64,000 nucleotides of DNA from Parapedobacter tibetensis (GTDB lineage: Bacteria; Bacteroidota; Bacteroidia; Sphingobacteriales; Sphingobacteriaceae), in the NCBI RefSeq assembly GCF_024704835.1, contig NZ_JAMXBE010000006.1, positions 186,514 to 250,513 of the forward strand, read 5' to 3'. The notes under the pieces were generated by a model, which ran no database searches, had not been told where the DNA came from, and worked only from the letters and a program-made list of their open reading frames with translations. Both the position numbers and the translations under genes were made by a program. This document shows positions 9,226-17,320 of this stretch, one piece after another (the first letter of the stretch is position 1; each line of letters begins with the position of its first letter).

Positions 9226-10293
9226 TCAAACAATGAAATTCCAGCCAAACTCATCGGCAATCCTTCCATATCGCAAGTCATTGAGATATTGGAGCACTTT
9301 GTTCGAAAACTCCCGTTTAGCAGGGTCGGGCAGGGTGTAAAGCTGGCCCTTGTAGCCGATTTCGGAAATGGGGGTGAGCGTGGCGGCAGTTCCGGCAGCA
9401 AAAGCTTCGGTGACACTACCGTCTTTTATGCCATCAACCAATTCCTTTACCGATACCTTGCGTTCTTCCGCTTGGTAACCCCAATGGCGGGCTATTTCAA
9501 TGATGCTCCGGCGTGTCACACCATGGAGGATGGTATCAGCCGACGGAGTGATGATGGTATCGCCTACCCTGAATAGTAAGTTGGCCGTACCTGCCTCCTC
9601 CACATAGGTATGTTCCTTGGCATCCGTCCATATTAACTGGTCGAAGCCTTCTTGCTGAGCCAGTTTCGTGGGATGCAGTGACAAAGCGTAATTACCGGCG
9701 TTTTTTGAGAAACCAACACCACCGTCGGCAGCGCGGGTAAAATGGGTTTCCACTTTCACCCGCAAGGGCTTGTTGTAATAACTGCCCACCGGTCCGGTAA
9801 TGATGATGAACTTATAAGAATTGGAAGGATGTACGCCCAAAGCAGCTTCCGTAGCAAACATAAAGGGCCGTATATACAGGGAAGCTCCTGGTGTGGCGGG
9901 CACCCAACTGTGGTCCAAGCCAATCAATTTTCGCAGTCCGTCGATGAAAATTTCCTGAGGTACTTCTGGCATTTCCAAACGTGCAGCTGATTTATTGAAT
10001 CGTTCGTGGTTCTTGTCAGGTCGGAAGATGCTAACTGTGCCATCCACGAATTTGTAGGCCTTGATTCCTTCGAAAATGGCTTGGCCATAGTGAAGGGCCG
10101 ACATGGATGGGCTAATTGAAATATCACCATATGGCACAATACGCACATCTTCCCATTGCCCATTGGCATATTCGGCCACCAACATATGGTCGGAAAGGAT
10201 TTGCCCAAATTTCAGGTTGTTGAAATCTACCTGTGAGAGCCTCGATTGTTGCGTATGCTCCACTTGGATTTGTAATGTTGCTGCCTCACTCAT
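9226..10293 (-). CDS. ilvE: Branched-chain amino acid aminotransferase (class IV, PLP)
   Basis: 355 aa, the length of the longer BCAT type common in Bacteroidota and eukaryotes. It interconverts Leu, Ile and Val with their 2-oxo acids using PLP. Signature segments are GQAIFEGIKAYK (about 70-81), RPFMFATEAALGV, and GVGFSKNAGNYALS with the Schiff-base Lys197. Further ones are EEAGTANLLFRVG, ILHGVTRRSIIEIA and VTEAFAAGTAATLTPI. It stands alone on the - strand; ATG 10293 gives the common N-terminus. No other ilv or leu gene is nearby. Confidence 0.93.
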   Translation of the reverse strand: MSEAATLQIQVEHTQQSRLSQVDFNNLKFGQILSDHMLVAEYANGQWEDVRIVPYGDISISPSMSALHYGQAIFEGIKAYKFVDGTVSIFRPDKNHERFNKSAARLEMPEVPQEIFIDGLRKLIGLDHSWVPATPGASLYIRPFMFATEAALGVHPSNSYKFIIITGPVGSYYNKPLRVKVETHFTRAADGGVGFSKNAGNYALSLHPTKLAQQEGFDQLIWTDAKEHTYVEEAGTANLLFRVGDTIITPSADTILHGVTRRSIIEIARHWGYQAEERKVSVKELVDGIKDGSVTEAFAAGTAATLTPISEIGYKGQLYTLPDPAKREFSNKVLQYLNDLRYGRIADEFGWNFIV

Positions 10294-10552
10294 TGCTGTA
10301 ATGTTCTTAGGTGTGCAAGTTAGGAAAAAAGAATAAATGTTTTATAAAAACAGTAACAAATCACGTGCGATTCCCACGTTTTTTGGCAGATGACACTTCC
10401 CGGCAACATGAATCATATGGATAGCATCCAGATGGGTTTCGAAAGCCTTCCTAAATTTATAAAAAGCTAAACCAATTTCTATGGTATTTGTTGGAATTTA
10501 AAACGTATTGATACAGATATCTATATGAAACCATATTTTATCTATTTTTACA

Positions 10553-10560
10553 TAAGTTTG
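10553..10560 (+). promoter_or_regulatory. -7 element TAAGTTTG before the desaturase remnant
   Basis: This is an exact match to the Bacteroidota -7 consensus TANNTTTG, 15 bases before ATG 10576. No clear -33 TTG is seen. The rest of the 275-base gap 10294-10575 is AT-rich and empty of genes. Confidence 0.5.
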
Positions 10561-10575
10561 ATTAAATAGTTGCTC

Positions 10576-11188
10576 ATGGAAGTGGGAAAACTCGATATTG
10601 TCCACTTTGCGCCAAAAGGAAAAAATAGCTTTTATGATGCAGTTGTGTCTAAGGTAAAGACGTACTTCGAATCGAATAATATTTCGCCTTATGCCAATAC
10701 GGCGATGTGGATAAAGACCTTTGTGATGCTCATGTTGTACTTTGTGCCTTATATCATGATCGTTACTGGGGTTGCAGGCAATAACGGCTGGCTGTTCTTG
10801 GGCTTTTGGTTATTGATGGGGTTGGGCATGAGTGGTATAGGTACCGCTGTGATGCATGATGCCAATCATGGCACCTATTCTTCCAATAAGAAGGTTAACG
10901 ATTTCATTGGTTACATCCTGGAGATTGTGGGCGATTCACGAATTAGGTAATACCACCAACTTCGCACCTAATAACCGTGTCCTATCCTGGTTTATTGGCG
11001 GGCTGAATTATCAAATCGAACATCACTTATTCACCCGCATCTGCCATGTGCATTATCCGAAGATTGCTCCCATAGTAAAAGCCACAACAGCTGAATTTGG
11101 ACTGCCTTACCATGAACAGCCCACTTTTTTGAAAGCACTGCAGGAGCATGCCAAGATGCTCAAAAAACTGGGTAGGGAAGATTTTTAA
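10576..11188 (+). pseudogene. Fatty acid desaturase broken by an internal deletion
   Basis: The first piece (10576-10950) reads as the N-terminus of a linoleoyl-CoA/acyl-lipid desaturase: two membrane segments and histidine box 1, HDANHG, then NDFIGYILEIVG, after which it hits a stop. From about 10936 another frame continues with the C-terminus: HELGNTTNFAPN, histidine box 3 in NYQIEHHLF, CHVHYPKIAPIVKATTAEFGLPYHEQPTF, ending at 11188. Intact relatives are about 360 aa; here about 200 codons are remaining and the middle, including histidine box 2 (HNxxHH), is missing. The deletion is near 10930-10938 and shifts the frame. No active enzyme can result. Confidence 0.85.
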
Positions 11189-11264
11189 CAGGATCAACGA
11201 AGTTTTGTCGCAAATGCCCCTCCATATTGGCGCATCATACCAATATGAATCAGCGGCATTGTGG

Positions 11265-11272
11265 TACCTTTG
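11265..11272 (+). promoter_or_regulatory. -7 element TACCTTTG before the SRPBCC gene
   Basis: Exact TANNTTTG match, 62 bases before ATG 11335, which allows a short 5' UTR. No clear -33 TTG. Confidence 0.5.
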
Positions 11273-11334
11273 TAACGTAGATTTGTTAATCCGGTTTAAT
11301 CGCCGGACAATGTTAACCGTTAAATGATTTCGCA

Positions 11335-11790
11335 ATGGAAAAGATGCAATTCAAAAAGGACATCAATGCTCCGGTAGCCAAGGTATACGACACGATGCTC
11401 GGCCAAGAAACGTTCAAACAATGGACAGCGGTATTCAATCCTTCATCTGAATCTGATATGGAGGGAAGTTGGGACAAAGGCTCGAAGATTCTTTTTGTGG
11501 GAACCAACGACGAGGGCAAAAGAGAAGGTATGGTGGGACGGATTAAGGAAAATATCCTTCACCGATTTGTTTCCATCGAATATACTGGTATCATCGATGG
11601 GGACAAAGAAATAACAGAAGGACCGGCTGCCGAAGGCTGGGCAGGCACCTTTGAAAATTACACGTTTGAAGAGCATGATGGAGCCACCACGGTAACCGTT
11701 GATATAGATGTCAACGACGAAATGTTTGAATACTTCAAGGTGACCTATCCGAAAGCCCTGGATAAACTGAAAGGAATCTGCGAAGTATAA
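11335..11790 (+). CDS. SRPBCC (AHSA1-like) domain protein
   Basis: 151 aa with no signal peptide. FKKDINAPVAKVYDTMLGQETFKQWTAVFNPSS at the N-terminus and the regular strand pattern through GWAGTFENYTFEEHDGATTVTVDIDV, ending in a C-terminal helix (YPKALDKLKGI), are typical of the SRPBCC/START-like ligand-pocket fold of the AHSA1 branch. Such proteins bind hydrophobic ligands or, in AHA1, Hsp90; the ligand here is unknown. It is a single gene after the broken desaturase. Confidence 0.85.
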   Translation: MEKMQFKKDINAPVAKVYDTMLGQETFKQWTAVFNPSSESDMEGSWDKGSKILFVGTNDEGKREGMVGRIKENILHRFVSIEYTGIIDGDKEITEGPAAEGWAGTFENYTFEEHDGATTVTVDIDVNDEMFEYFKVTYPKALDKLKGICEV

Positions 11791-11830
11791 AGTTTTTATC
11801 CCTTAATAAAAAAAAATGCTGTGCATTTCA

Positions 11831-11838
11831 TACTTTTG
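11831..11838 (+). promoter_or_regulatory. -7 element TACTTTTG immediately before the Cys-motif gene
   Basis: Exact TANNTTTG match with only five bases between it and ATG 11844, so transcription should start at or beside the start codon, predicting a leaderless mRNA. Confidence 0.5.
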
Positions 11839-11843
11839 CAGGG

Positions 11844-12218
11844 ATGTACAGAAACGCCATCACCTTTCTTTTCCTTATCTTGATCCTATATAGCTCCACT
11901 TCGGCGGTATGGATAAACATGGCGTTTCTCCTGAACCGGGGTTATGTGGCAGAAAACCTCTGTAGGGAACGCCAGATGTTGGACAACGCCTGTCAGGGGC
12001 AATGCGTATTGATGAAGAAGTTAAAAGAAACTCAGGAAAAGGATACGGAGCAATCAAAAATAAAAGTTCAAGAGTTGCAATTGGTTTTTACGCAAATCAC
12101 ATGGTCATGTGACCTTGAAGCAATTGCTGTTGCGCCGGACTCCAACCCGGTTCCCCGTGACCAGGCACCATACGCCTATAATTTCACCTTTTCGCTGTTC
12201 CGACCACCCATTTCCTGA
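11844..12218 (+). CDS. Small membrane-anchored protein with a C-x9-C-x3-C motif
   Basis: 124 aa. One hydrophobic segment (about 6-24), then a short outer part with NRGYVAENLC (Cys40), DNAC (Cys50), QGQC (Cys54) and a Lys/Glu-rich helix starting at VLMKKLKE. Small Bacteroidota proteins with this pattern (LC...xCxGxC...KKL) often sit beside metal, especially copper-related, genes; I infer a role in metal binding on the periplasmic side. The rest of the protein is poorly conserved in look. It precedes a TonB receptor by 140 bases and shares its strand. Function is not proven. Confidence 0.65.
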   Translation: MYRNAITFLFLILILYSSTSAVWINMAFLLNRGYVAENLCRERQMLDNACQGQCVLMKKLKETQEKDTEQSKIKVQELQLVFTQITWSCDLEAIAVAPDSNPVPRDQAPYAYNFTFSLFRPPIS

Positions 12219-12358
12219 CATTACCGGCAGTTCCGCTTCCATGCGGACATCACATTGCCGGATATGAATCCATTTTTTACCGATCGAATCATTAAGCATT
12301 GCCTGTATTGGATATTCCAATGCTTGTAATCGTATGTTATGTATTGCCATTACTTATC

Positions 12359-14650
12359 ATGATAACTAAAGAAATTGCTAGTATAATATTGATATATGTA
12401 TCCTTTTGCCCCGCATTGTTCGGACAGGTAACGGGGCGGATCATCGACCTGTACACCGGAAACCCCGTCGGAAACGCGACGATTGCCATCGGAGATTCCC
12501 TGCATACCCTGTCAGATGGGTCGGGTTATTTCGACTTGCCCTCAACTCCGGTACAAGGAACCCTGTCCATCACAAGCCTAGGCTACCAAGTCACGACCAC
12601 CCGTTTCACCGCCGGCCAGTTCCTGCAAGTGCGGCTGAAAACCTCGGGAATCACACTCAGCGAAGTGATGATAACCGGGTACCAGACCGGGCGCAAACTT
12701 ATTGAAAATGCTGGAGGCATTTCGGTGCTGGGTGCGGAAGAACTGCATCGGCAACCGGCCATTGACCTAATGCCCGCCATCAATACCGTGCCGGGCGTGA
12801 AGATGGAAGCCTATAACTACGGGAACTACCGCCTATCCATAAGGGGTAGCTTACTCCGGTCGCCATGGAGCGTGCGCAACGTGAAAATGTACTGGAATGA
12901 TATCCCCATGACCACCGCAGGTGGCGGAAATCCAATCAGCCTGATGGATGTTTCCAGTCTCGGTAGCTTGGAGATACTGAAAGGTCCTGCGGGCAGCATG
13001 TACGGAGCGGGAACGGGAGGCGTGTTGCTGTTCCGCAGCAAAACAGCTCCTTTCAATCAGAAAAGTGTAGGTGCTTCATTCACGGCGGGCTCCTATGGGC
13101 TTTACCGCACCACCCTGTCAGCCAATATGTCGACGGAGAATGCTAGTTTAGTAGCCAATTACATCAACCAACACAGCGATGGTTACCGTCTACAGCAACG
13201 GTTCGGCCAGCAAGCCATCAACCTGATGGGCACATTCTCACCAAATGCCAGGCAGTCCATCTCCTTTTTCGTGTTGCACAACAAAAACGATATCCAGCTT
13301 CCTGGCGGCCTGACCGAAGAAGAGGCCAGGGAAAATCCAAGGCAGGCGGCCACTGAGTTCAACACATTGCACAACACGTCGATTAATAGCACCAATACCA
13401 ACGTGGGGATTTCCCATCGTTATACTTGGAGTGGTCGATTCGATAATACCACCTCCGTTTCCACCAACTACCGATACGTGGACCATCCATTCGGCAGCGG
13501 CCCGTCGTACAACGGCTACATGCGAGAGAACGGTTTCGGATATGGGGCACGAACGCAATTCAATTACCGAGCGTCTGTAGGCAGTACCGAAGGTCGTTTT
13601 TCAATCGGTACGGAAGCACAGCGGTCGTTCGTAAGCCCCAAGTACTATGAGAACCTGGAAGGCGGGGAGCCGGGTAAGCTGTACAATGACAACGAGGTGG
13701 TCGCCATAGGCTATTCCGTTTTTGCCCAAGCGGAATTTGATATCACCAACCGAATCCTTTTCACGTTGGGAGCAAGCCTGAACGGGCTTACTTACGAGGT
13801 CACCGACCTCTATCGGGAAGACGGGAGCAATTCGTCCGGCAAACGGAAGTTTGAGCCGGTGTTTTCCCCGCGTGTCGCTGCGGTATACCGGATCAACGAT
13901 GCCATAGGGGCACATGCCAGCATTAGCTATGGTTTCGCCCAGCCCGACAATTCAGAAATATTCAATCCGGGGGGCATAGTCAATGATATCCGACCGGAGA
14001 AAGGGGTCAACTATGAAGCTGGTATACGGGGTAGCATAGCGCAAGGAAGGTTTGGCTTCGATGTAACGGCATACAACCTGCAACTGACCGATGAGATCGT
14101 ATCAAAACGGGACGAAAGCTGGCAGACAATCTACAGCAATGCCGGGGCTACGTCGCACCGGGGTGTGGAGGCGTCTGTTTATTACGACTGGCAATTATCA
14201 CCGAATGCTGTACTATCCGGGATCAAGCCATGGGCAAATGTTACCTACAACGACTTCGTGTTCAGGGAATACCTATCGGGAGGTACGATGGATGTGGCAG
14301 GCAACGATATCCCGGGTGTGTCCCCCTTCGTGGTTGCTGGGGGGATTGATGTCCTTGGGCCTGCCGGGCTGTACCTTTCGGCAGTGACGAATTACTATAG
14401 CCGGATATTCCTGAACGACCAAAACACCGACATGATGGATGGATACATGTTGCTAGGCGGAAAATTGGGCTACCGGACCCGGCTCCTCATGCACTGGCAG
14501 GTAGACCTGCATGCTGGCGTGGAAAATGCGACCAACACACTGTATTCCTCGCTGCCGAACTTAAATGCCAGCGGCGATGCGCCACGCTACTATAATGTGT
14601 CTCCGGCGCGATCTTTACGGGGAGGATTGTCCCTGCAGTATATCTTTTAA
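12359..14650 (+). CDS. TonB-dependent receptor, FecA-like with CarboxypepD_reg-like domain
   Basis: 763 aa from ATG 12359, which gives a signal peptide ending in PALFGQ; the frame is open 20 codons further upstream. After the signal comes a carboxypeptidase-regulatory-like beta domain (VTGRIIDLYTGNPVGNATI...). The plug domain follows (ENAGGISVLGAEELHR, LSIRGSLLRSPWSVRNVKMYWNDIPMTT, LEILKGPAGSMYGAGTGGVLLF). The 22-strand barrel ends in GGLSLQYIF with the C-terminal aromatic residue needed for outer-membrane insertion. It imports a substrate powered by TonB. The neighbours (Cys-motif membrane protein before, CxCC propeller lipoprotein after, 14-base gap) suggest a metal or metal complex rather than a sugar. 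Confidence 0.9.
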   Translation: MITKEIASIILIYVSFCPALFGQVTGRIIDLYTGNPVGNATIAIGDSLHTLSDGSGYFDLPSTPVQGTLSITSLGYQVTTTRFTAGQFLQVRLKTSGITLSEVMITGYQTGRKLIENAGGISVLGAEELHRQPAIDLMPAINTVPGVKMEAYNYGNYRLSIRGSLLRSPWSVRNVKMYWNDIPMTTAGGGNPISLMDVSSLGSLEILKGPAGSMYGAGTGGVLLFRSKTAPFNQKSVGASFTAGSYGLYRTTLSANMSTENASLVANYINQHSDGYRLQQRFGQQAINLMGTFSPNARQSISFFVLHNKNDIQLPGGLTEEEARENPRQAATEFNTLHNTSINSTNTNVGISHRYTWSGRFDNTTSVSTNYRYVDHPFGSGPSYNGYMRENGFGYGARTQFNYRASVGSTEGRFSIGTEAQRSFVSPKYYENLEGGEPGKLYNDNEVVAIGYSVFAQAEFDITNRILFTLGASLNGLTYEVTDLYREDGSNSSGKRKFEPVFSPRVAAVYRINDAIGAHASISYGFAQPDNSEIFNPGGIVNDIRPEKGVNYEAGIRGSIAQGRFGFDVTAYNLQLTDEIVSKRDESWQTIYSNAGATSHRGVEASVYYDWQLSPNAVLSGIKPWANVTYNDFVFREYLSGGTMDVAGNDIPGVSPFVVAGGIDVLGPAGLYLSAVTNYYSRIFLNDQNTDMMDGYMLLGGKLGYRTRLLMHWQVDLHAGVENATNTLYSSLPNLNASGDAPRYYNVSPARSLRGGLSLQYIF

Positions 14651-14664
14651 CATAAAGCTTGATC

Positions 14665-15921
14665 ATGAAATATATGGCTAATAAACAATCACAACTGAAA
14701 TGGATGGTTCTCCTACTGCTTGCCTTGGGCGCCTGTGGAGTTAACGATCGAGGAACGGATAATATCCTACGATTATCCGATGAAGGGAAAGTTGCCAAGA
14801 CGGTTTACCTGACTCATGATGAAAAGGGGATTCCGGTAGCCGCATGGACGGAAGCCGACAGTGCCGGAGGAGCTTCCCGCCTTTATTTTGCGCGTTGGGA
14901 TGCGCTAAAGAAGGCATTTGGGAATAAGCTGTCCATCCCGGCGAGCCCGTCAATCGTGGCTCATGCTGAAGGCATGCCCAAGATTGCTTTTACGGAAGAA
15001 GGAAAACTCTATGCTGTGTATGCGGCGCGTATCAGCGGGCGAAACAATCCCTATGCGGGCCGTATAGAGTACCTGATTTCGGGAGATGGAGGGCAAAGCT
15101 GGAGCGGACCGGCGATCGTGCACCGCGACAGCAGTCAGGAGGCCGGCCATGATTTCTTCGATGTCGTGGCGCTACCTGGCGAACGAATAGGTGTAAGTTG
15201 GCTGGATAAGTCACATCAAAAGGGTGGTAGACCGGTGCATTTCGCGCTCACCGATAGTACGGGAAGGTTCACCTACGAAACCGTAGTGGACGATTATGCA
15301 TGCGAATGTTGCCGTACGGCGCTCTATGTGGCCGATGGGAAAATCGCGCTGCTATACCGGGATATAAAAGATACACCGACGGGCACCGTACGCGATATCC
15401 ACTACAGCCTCTCCATGGATGGGGGTAAATCCTTCAAGAACGGATGGGTATATAGTAAGGATGAATGGCGCGTGGACGGTTGCCCGCATAACGGTCCGGA
15501 CATTGTTGTGGACGGAGAATCTCTGTTTGCCACCTGGTTCACGGCCGGGAAAAACAAGGGGTTATATTACGGCGAACTGGATATCAGCTCAGGTCAGCTT
15601 GATAGGACGCTGCTTGATGCTGACGGCCGCTTTGCCCAACTAGCCTTGTTGCCGGACGGCAGACGGGCAGTGGTTTACAACGCACAGCGGGAAGCGGGGG
15701 GGCGTGTCAGGTGGTCCGTCTTCGCGCAAACCTTCCCAAATGGAGAGGTAATCTCCATTTCTCCGCCCGACAAGTCTACCGGTGCGCCAGTGGTCATCGG
15801 ATTGAAGGATAGCAGCGTCATCGTGGCGTGGATTTCACAAAACGAACCATTTGCCCAAGTGCAGTATAAGGTGATGGATTTTGATATGCTTTTAGGAAAA
15901 GAGACTAATGCACTTTTTTAA
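14665..15921 (+). CDS. Sialidase-fold (BNR propeller) lipoprotein with CxCC and GCPH motifs
   Basis: 418 aa from ATG 14665 (a TTG lies two codons upstream). Lipobox LLALGAC, Cys24. The body has propeller blades with Asp-box-like repeats (SGDGGQSWSGP, SMDGGKSFKNG) as in exo-alpha-sialidases. The catalytic residues of sialidases are not evident. Instead there are cysteine motifs at blade ends: ACECC (Cys213, 215, 216) and VDGCPHNGPD (Cys273, His275), good candidates for metal binding. It sits 14 bases after the TonB receptor stop, in the same operon. I infer a surface or periplasmic partner of that receptor; annotation as a sialidase would probably mislead. Confidence 0.75.
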   Translation: MKYMANKQSQLKWMVLLLLALGACGVNDRGTDNILRLSDEGKVAKTVYLTHDEKGIPVAAWTEADSAGGASRLYFARWDALKKAFGNKLSIPASPSIVAHAEGMPKIAFTEEGKLYAVYAARISGRNNPYAGRIEYLISGDGGQSWSGPAIVHRDSSQEAGHDFFDVVALPGERIGVSWLDKSHQKGGRPVHFALTDSTGRFTYETVVDDYACECCRTALYVADGKIALLYRDIKDTPTGTVRDIHYSLSMDGGKSFKNGWVYSKDEWRVDGCPHNGPDIVVDGESLFATWFTAGKNKGLYYGELDISSGQLDRTLLDADGRFAQLALLPDGRRAVVYNAQREAGGRVRWSVFAQTFPNGEVISISPPDKSTGAPVVIGLKDSSVIVAWISQNEPFAQVQYKVMDFDMLLGKETNALF

Positions 15922-16085
15922 TCGTGTGACTTTTCCTGAGGGTGGCGGCATATTTCCGTTTATATTCCGAAGGGTTCATCCCGAAAAGCTTCGAAAACTG
16001 CTCCCTGAAATACTTGATGTCATTAAATCCGGCCGCGAAAGCGGCTTCACATATATTGTGATTTGTGCTGATTAAACACATGATA
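15905..16085 (-). pseudogene. AraC-type HTH remnant (C-terminal end only)
   Basis: The - strand frame reads ARIMCLISTNHNICEAAFAAGF then NDIKYFREQFSKLFGMNPSEYKR, which is the last helix-turn-helix of an AraC/XylS regulator or hybrid two-component system. The sensor region and the first HTH are absent: the frame loses similarity near 16085, where an unrelated + strand remnant begins. Its end overlaps the previous gene by 17 bases, convergently. Confidence 0.7.
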
Positions 16086-16108
16086 CGGGCATAAGGCCAC
16101 TGGATGAT

Positions 16109-16405
16109 AGCAACCTGCACTCCATTGCATGCCTTTATGAATTACTGCAGGCCACAAACCATATAGTGAATCCGGCTGGGGAATGGAACAATGCCCGTAT
16201 TGTTGCACAGGGAATTTATGTTGAACATTGGCTGAACGGGATAAAGGTTTTGGAATACGAACGTGGGGGAAAACAGTTTCGTGAAGCAGTGGCTAAGAGC
16301 AAATTCAAAAATTATCCGAATTTTGGGGAAGCACTGAAAGGCCATATCCTGTTGCAGGATCATGCCGACTTGACCGCTTTCAGGAATATTAAATCAGGGA
16401 ATTGA
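16109..16405 (+). pseudogene. DUF1080 (3-keto-disaccharide hydrolase) C-terminal remnant
   Basis: The frame reads NLHSIACLYELL, then PAGEWNNARIV, VEHWLNGIKVLEYE, FKNYPNFGEALKGHILLQDH and FRNIK, the classic end of DUF1080/LamG-like secreted glycoside hydrolases. About two thirds of the gene and its signal peptide are missing upstream. It abuts the AraC remnant, so a deletion probably joined two unrelated genes near 16085-16110. No start codon suits it; GTG 16166 is only an accidental start. Confidence 0.72.
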
Positions 16406-16519
16406 GTTGTAATTAAATAATGATTCGCGATACGATGAAGAGAATAGTAGTCTGCTTTTTTTTGCTTTTTTCCTGCGCCGCCCAAGAACAGACGTATATT
16501 TTATGGTTGGATACCGGTT

Positions 16520-16786
16520 TTGGTTTTGTTGGTTTCACTGAACGCGTGTATGACCGTATCCTATGTCGGCGATCGTTTTCAACCGACCGAGCAGGTCGAT
16601 GTGTATTATGCGGCAAAAGACGTGAAGCGCAACTACAGGGTGATCGGACACGTCTCCGAATTGGTCGGTGGATTTGGCGGCGAAGAACGTGTCAAAATGG
16701 AGATTATAAAGAAATGTAAAGAAGTAGGCGCCGATGCTGTGAAACTGCTGATTCTTTCGAGAATCCAAGTTTCATTAAAAACTTAA
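16520..16786 (+). CDS. Small putative lipoprotein, start and integrity doubtful
   Basis: 88 aa. LVLLVSLNAC gives a lipobox, followed by MTVSYVGDRFQPTEQVDVYY, VGGFGGEERVKMEIIKKCKEVGADAV, a pattern seen in small Bacteroidota lipoproteins. The frame has no ATG before the signal: TTG 16520 would start it but leaves no charged n-region. A separate frame beginning at ATG 16435 starts a plausible signal (MKRIVVCFFLLFS), so a frameshift or decay is possible. It lies among gene remnants. Function unknown. Confidence 0.45.
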   Translation: MVLLVSLNACMTVSYVGDRFQPTEQVDVYYAAKDVKRNYRVIGHVSELVGGFGGEERVKMEIIKKCKEVGADAVKLLILSRIQVSLKT

Positions 16787-16817
16787 CCACTCATCAGGTT
16801 TGATGTACACGGCTTGT

Positions 16818-16903
16818 ACGGGAGTCCTTAGCGCTCGGATTAACTGAAAAAGAGGCCATTTCCGTTTTAGAATATCTGCGACAAGAAGGCATATAATTAC
16901 ATT
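16818..16903 (+). pseudogene. Short remnant, unrecognised helical C-terminus
   Basis: An in-frame stretch reads LVRESLALGLTEKEAISVL then EYLRQEGI and a stop, with a stop just upstream and no start. It looks like a coding end left by deletion, but I cannot name the family. Confidence 0.25.
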
Positions 16904-16920
16904 ATTCATCTTATTGAAAG

Positions 16921-16958
16921 GGACATGATCAGGGTTATTTTTCCGTTCATGTCCTTTT
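16921..16958 (+). terminator. Weak terminator-like hairpin
   Basis: GGACATGA (16921-16928) pairs with TCATGTCC (16947-16954), followed by TTTTAT. The loop is 18 bases long, so the call is weak. Confidence 0.3.
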
Positions 16959-16959
16959 A

Positions 16960-17173
16960 TCAGACTTCCGATATTTCTTTAAACCGCTTTACTTCTTCCG
17001 CAAAATCCGGCACAATATTACTTAGCTTGGCAATGAAACGTTATCTTCCAAGCGTTTTCGAATAGTTCAGGCAGCTTTTAGATATCAATCCTGTTTTTGT
17101 ATAAAAGCTTTAATTCCGTCACCAAGTTCGGTCTTGGCTTCGGATCCATCCCCATACTCCGCAGGCTCCTCCA
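16960..17173 (-). pseudogene. Decayed - strand reading frame, family not recognised
   Basis: Reading leftwards from 17173, one frame gives MDPKPRPNLVTELKLLYKNR, a stop, then KLPELFENAWK, and after a frame change SNIVPDFAEEVKRFKEISE and a stop. The segments look like one helical protein with a nonsense mutation and a frameshift. I do not recognise it. The rest of the gap 16787-17320 holds only the neighbouring short remnant, a weak hairpin and a promoter for the sigma factor. Confidence 0.3.
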
Positions 17174-17289
17174 TCGTCACCCACCCCCACTTTGCAACGT
17201 TGGCTCAAACAATACGTAAGTGGGTGATTCGTGTTTTATTTTAATAATACCTTAACAAAAATATAACCTTTAACCAATCTCCTTATGGC

Positions 17290-17297
17290 TAAGTTTG
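17290..17297 (+). promoter_or_regulatory. -7 element TAAGTTTG before the ECF sigma gene
   Basis: Exact TANNTTTG match, 23 bases before ATG 17321. The -33 region has no clear TTG. It could drive basal expression of the sigma/anti-sigma pair. Confidence 0.5.
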
Positions 17298-17320
17298 CTG
17301 TGTTTTTGTGTGCAACATAA

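Noticed and set aside
10900-10980. Programmed frameshift instead of deletion in the desaturase
   Set aside because: No slippery site is seen, and the middle of the enzyme with histidine box 2 is missing, which a frameshift cannot explain.
14665-15921. Functional exo-alpha-sialidase
   Set aside because: Propeller blades with Asp-box-like turns are present, but the arginine triad and other catalytic residues are not evident, and the neighbours point to metal rather than sialic acid.
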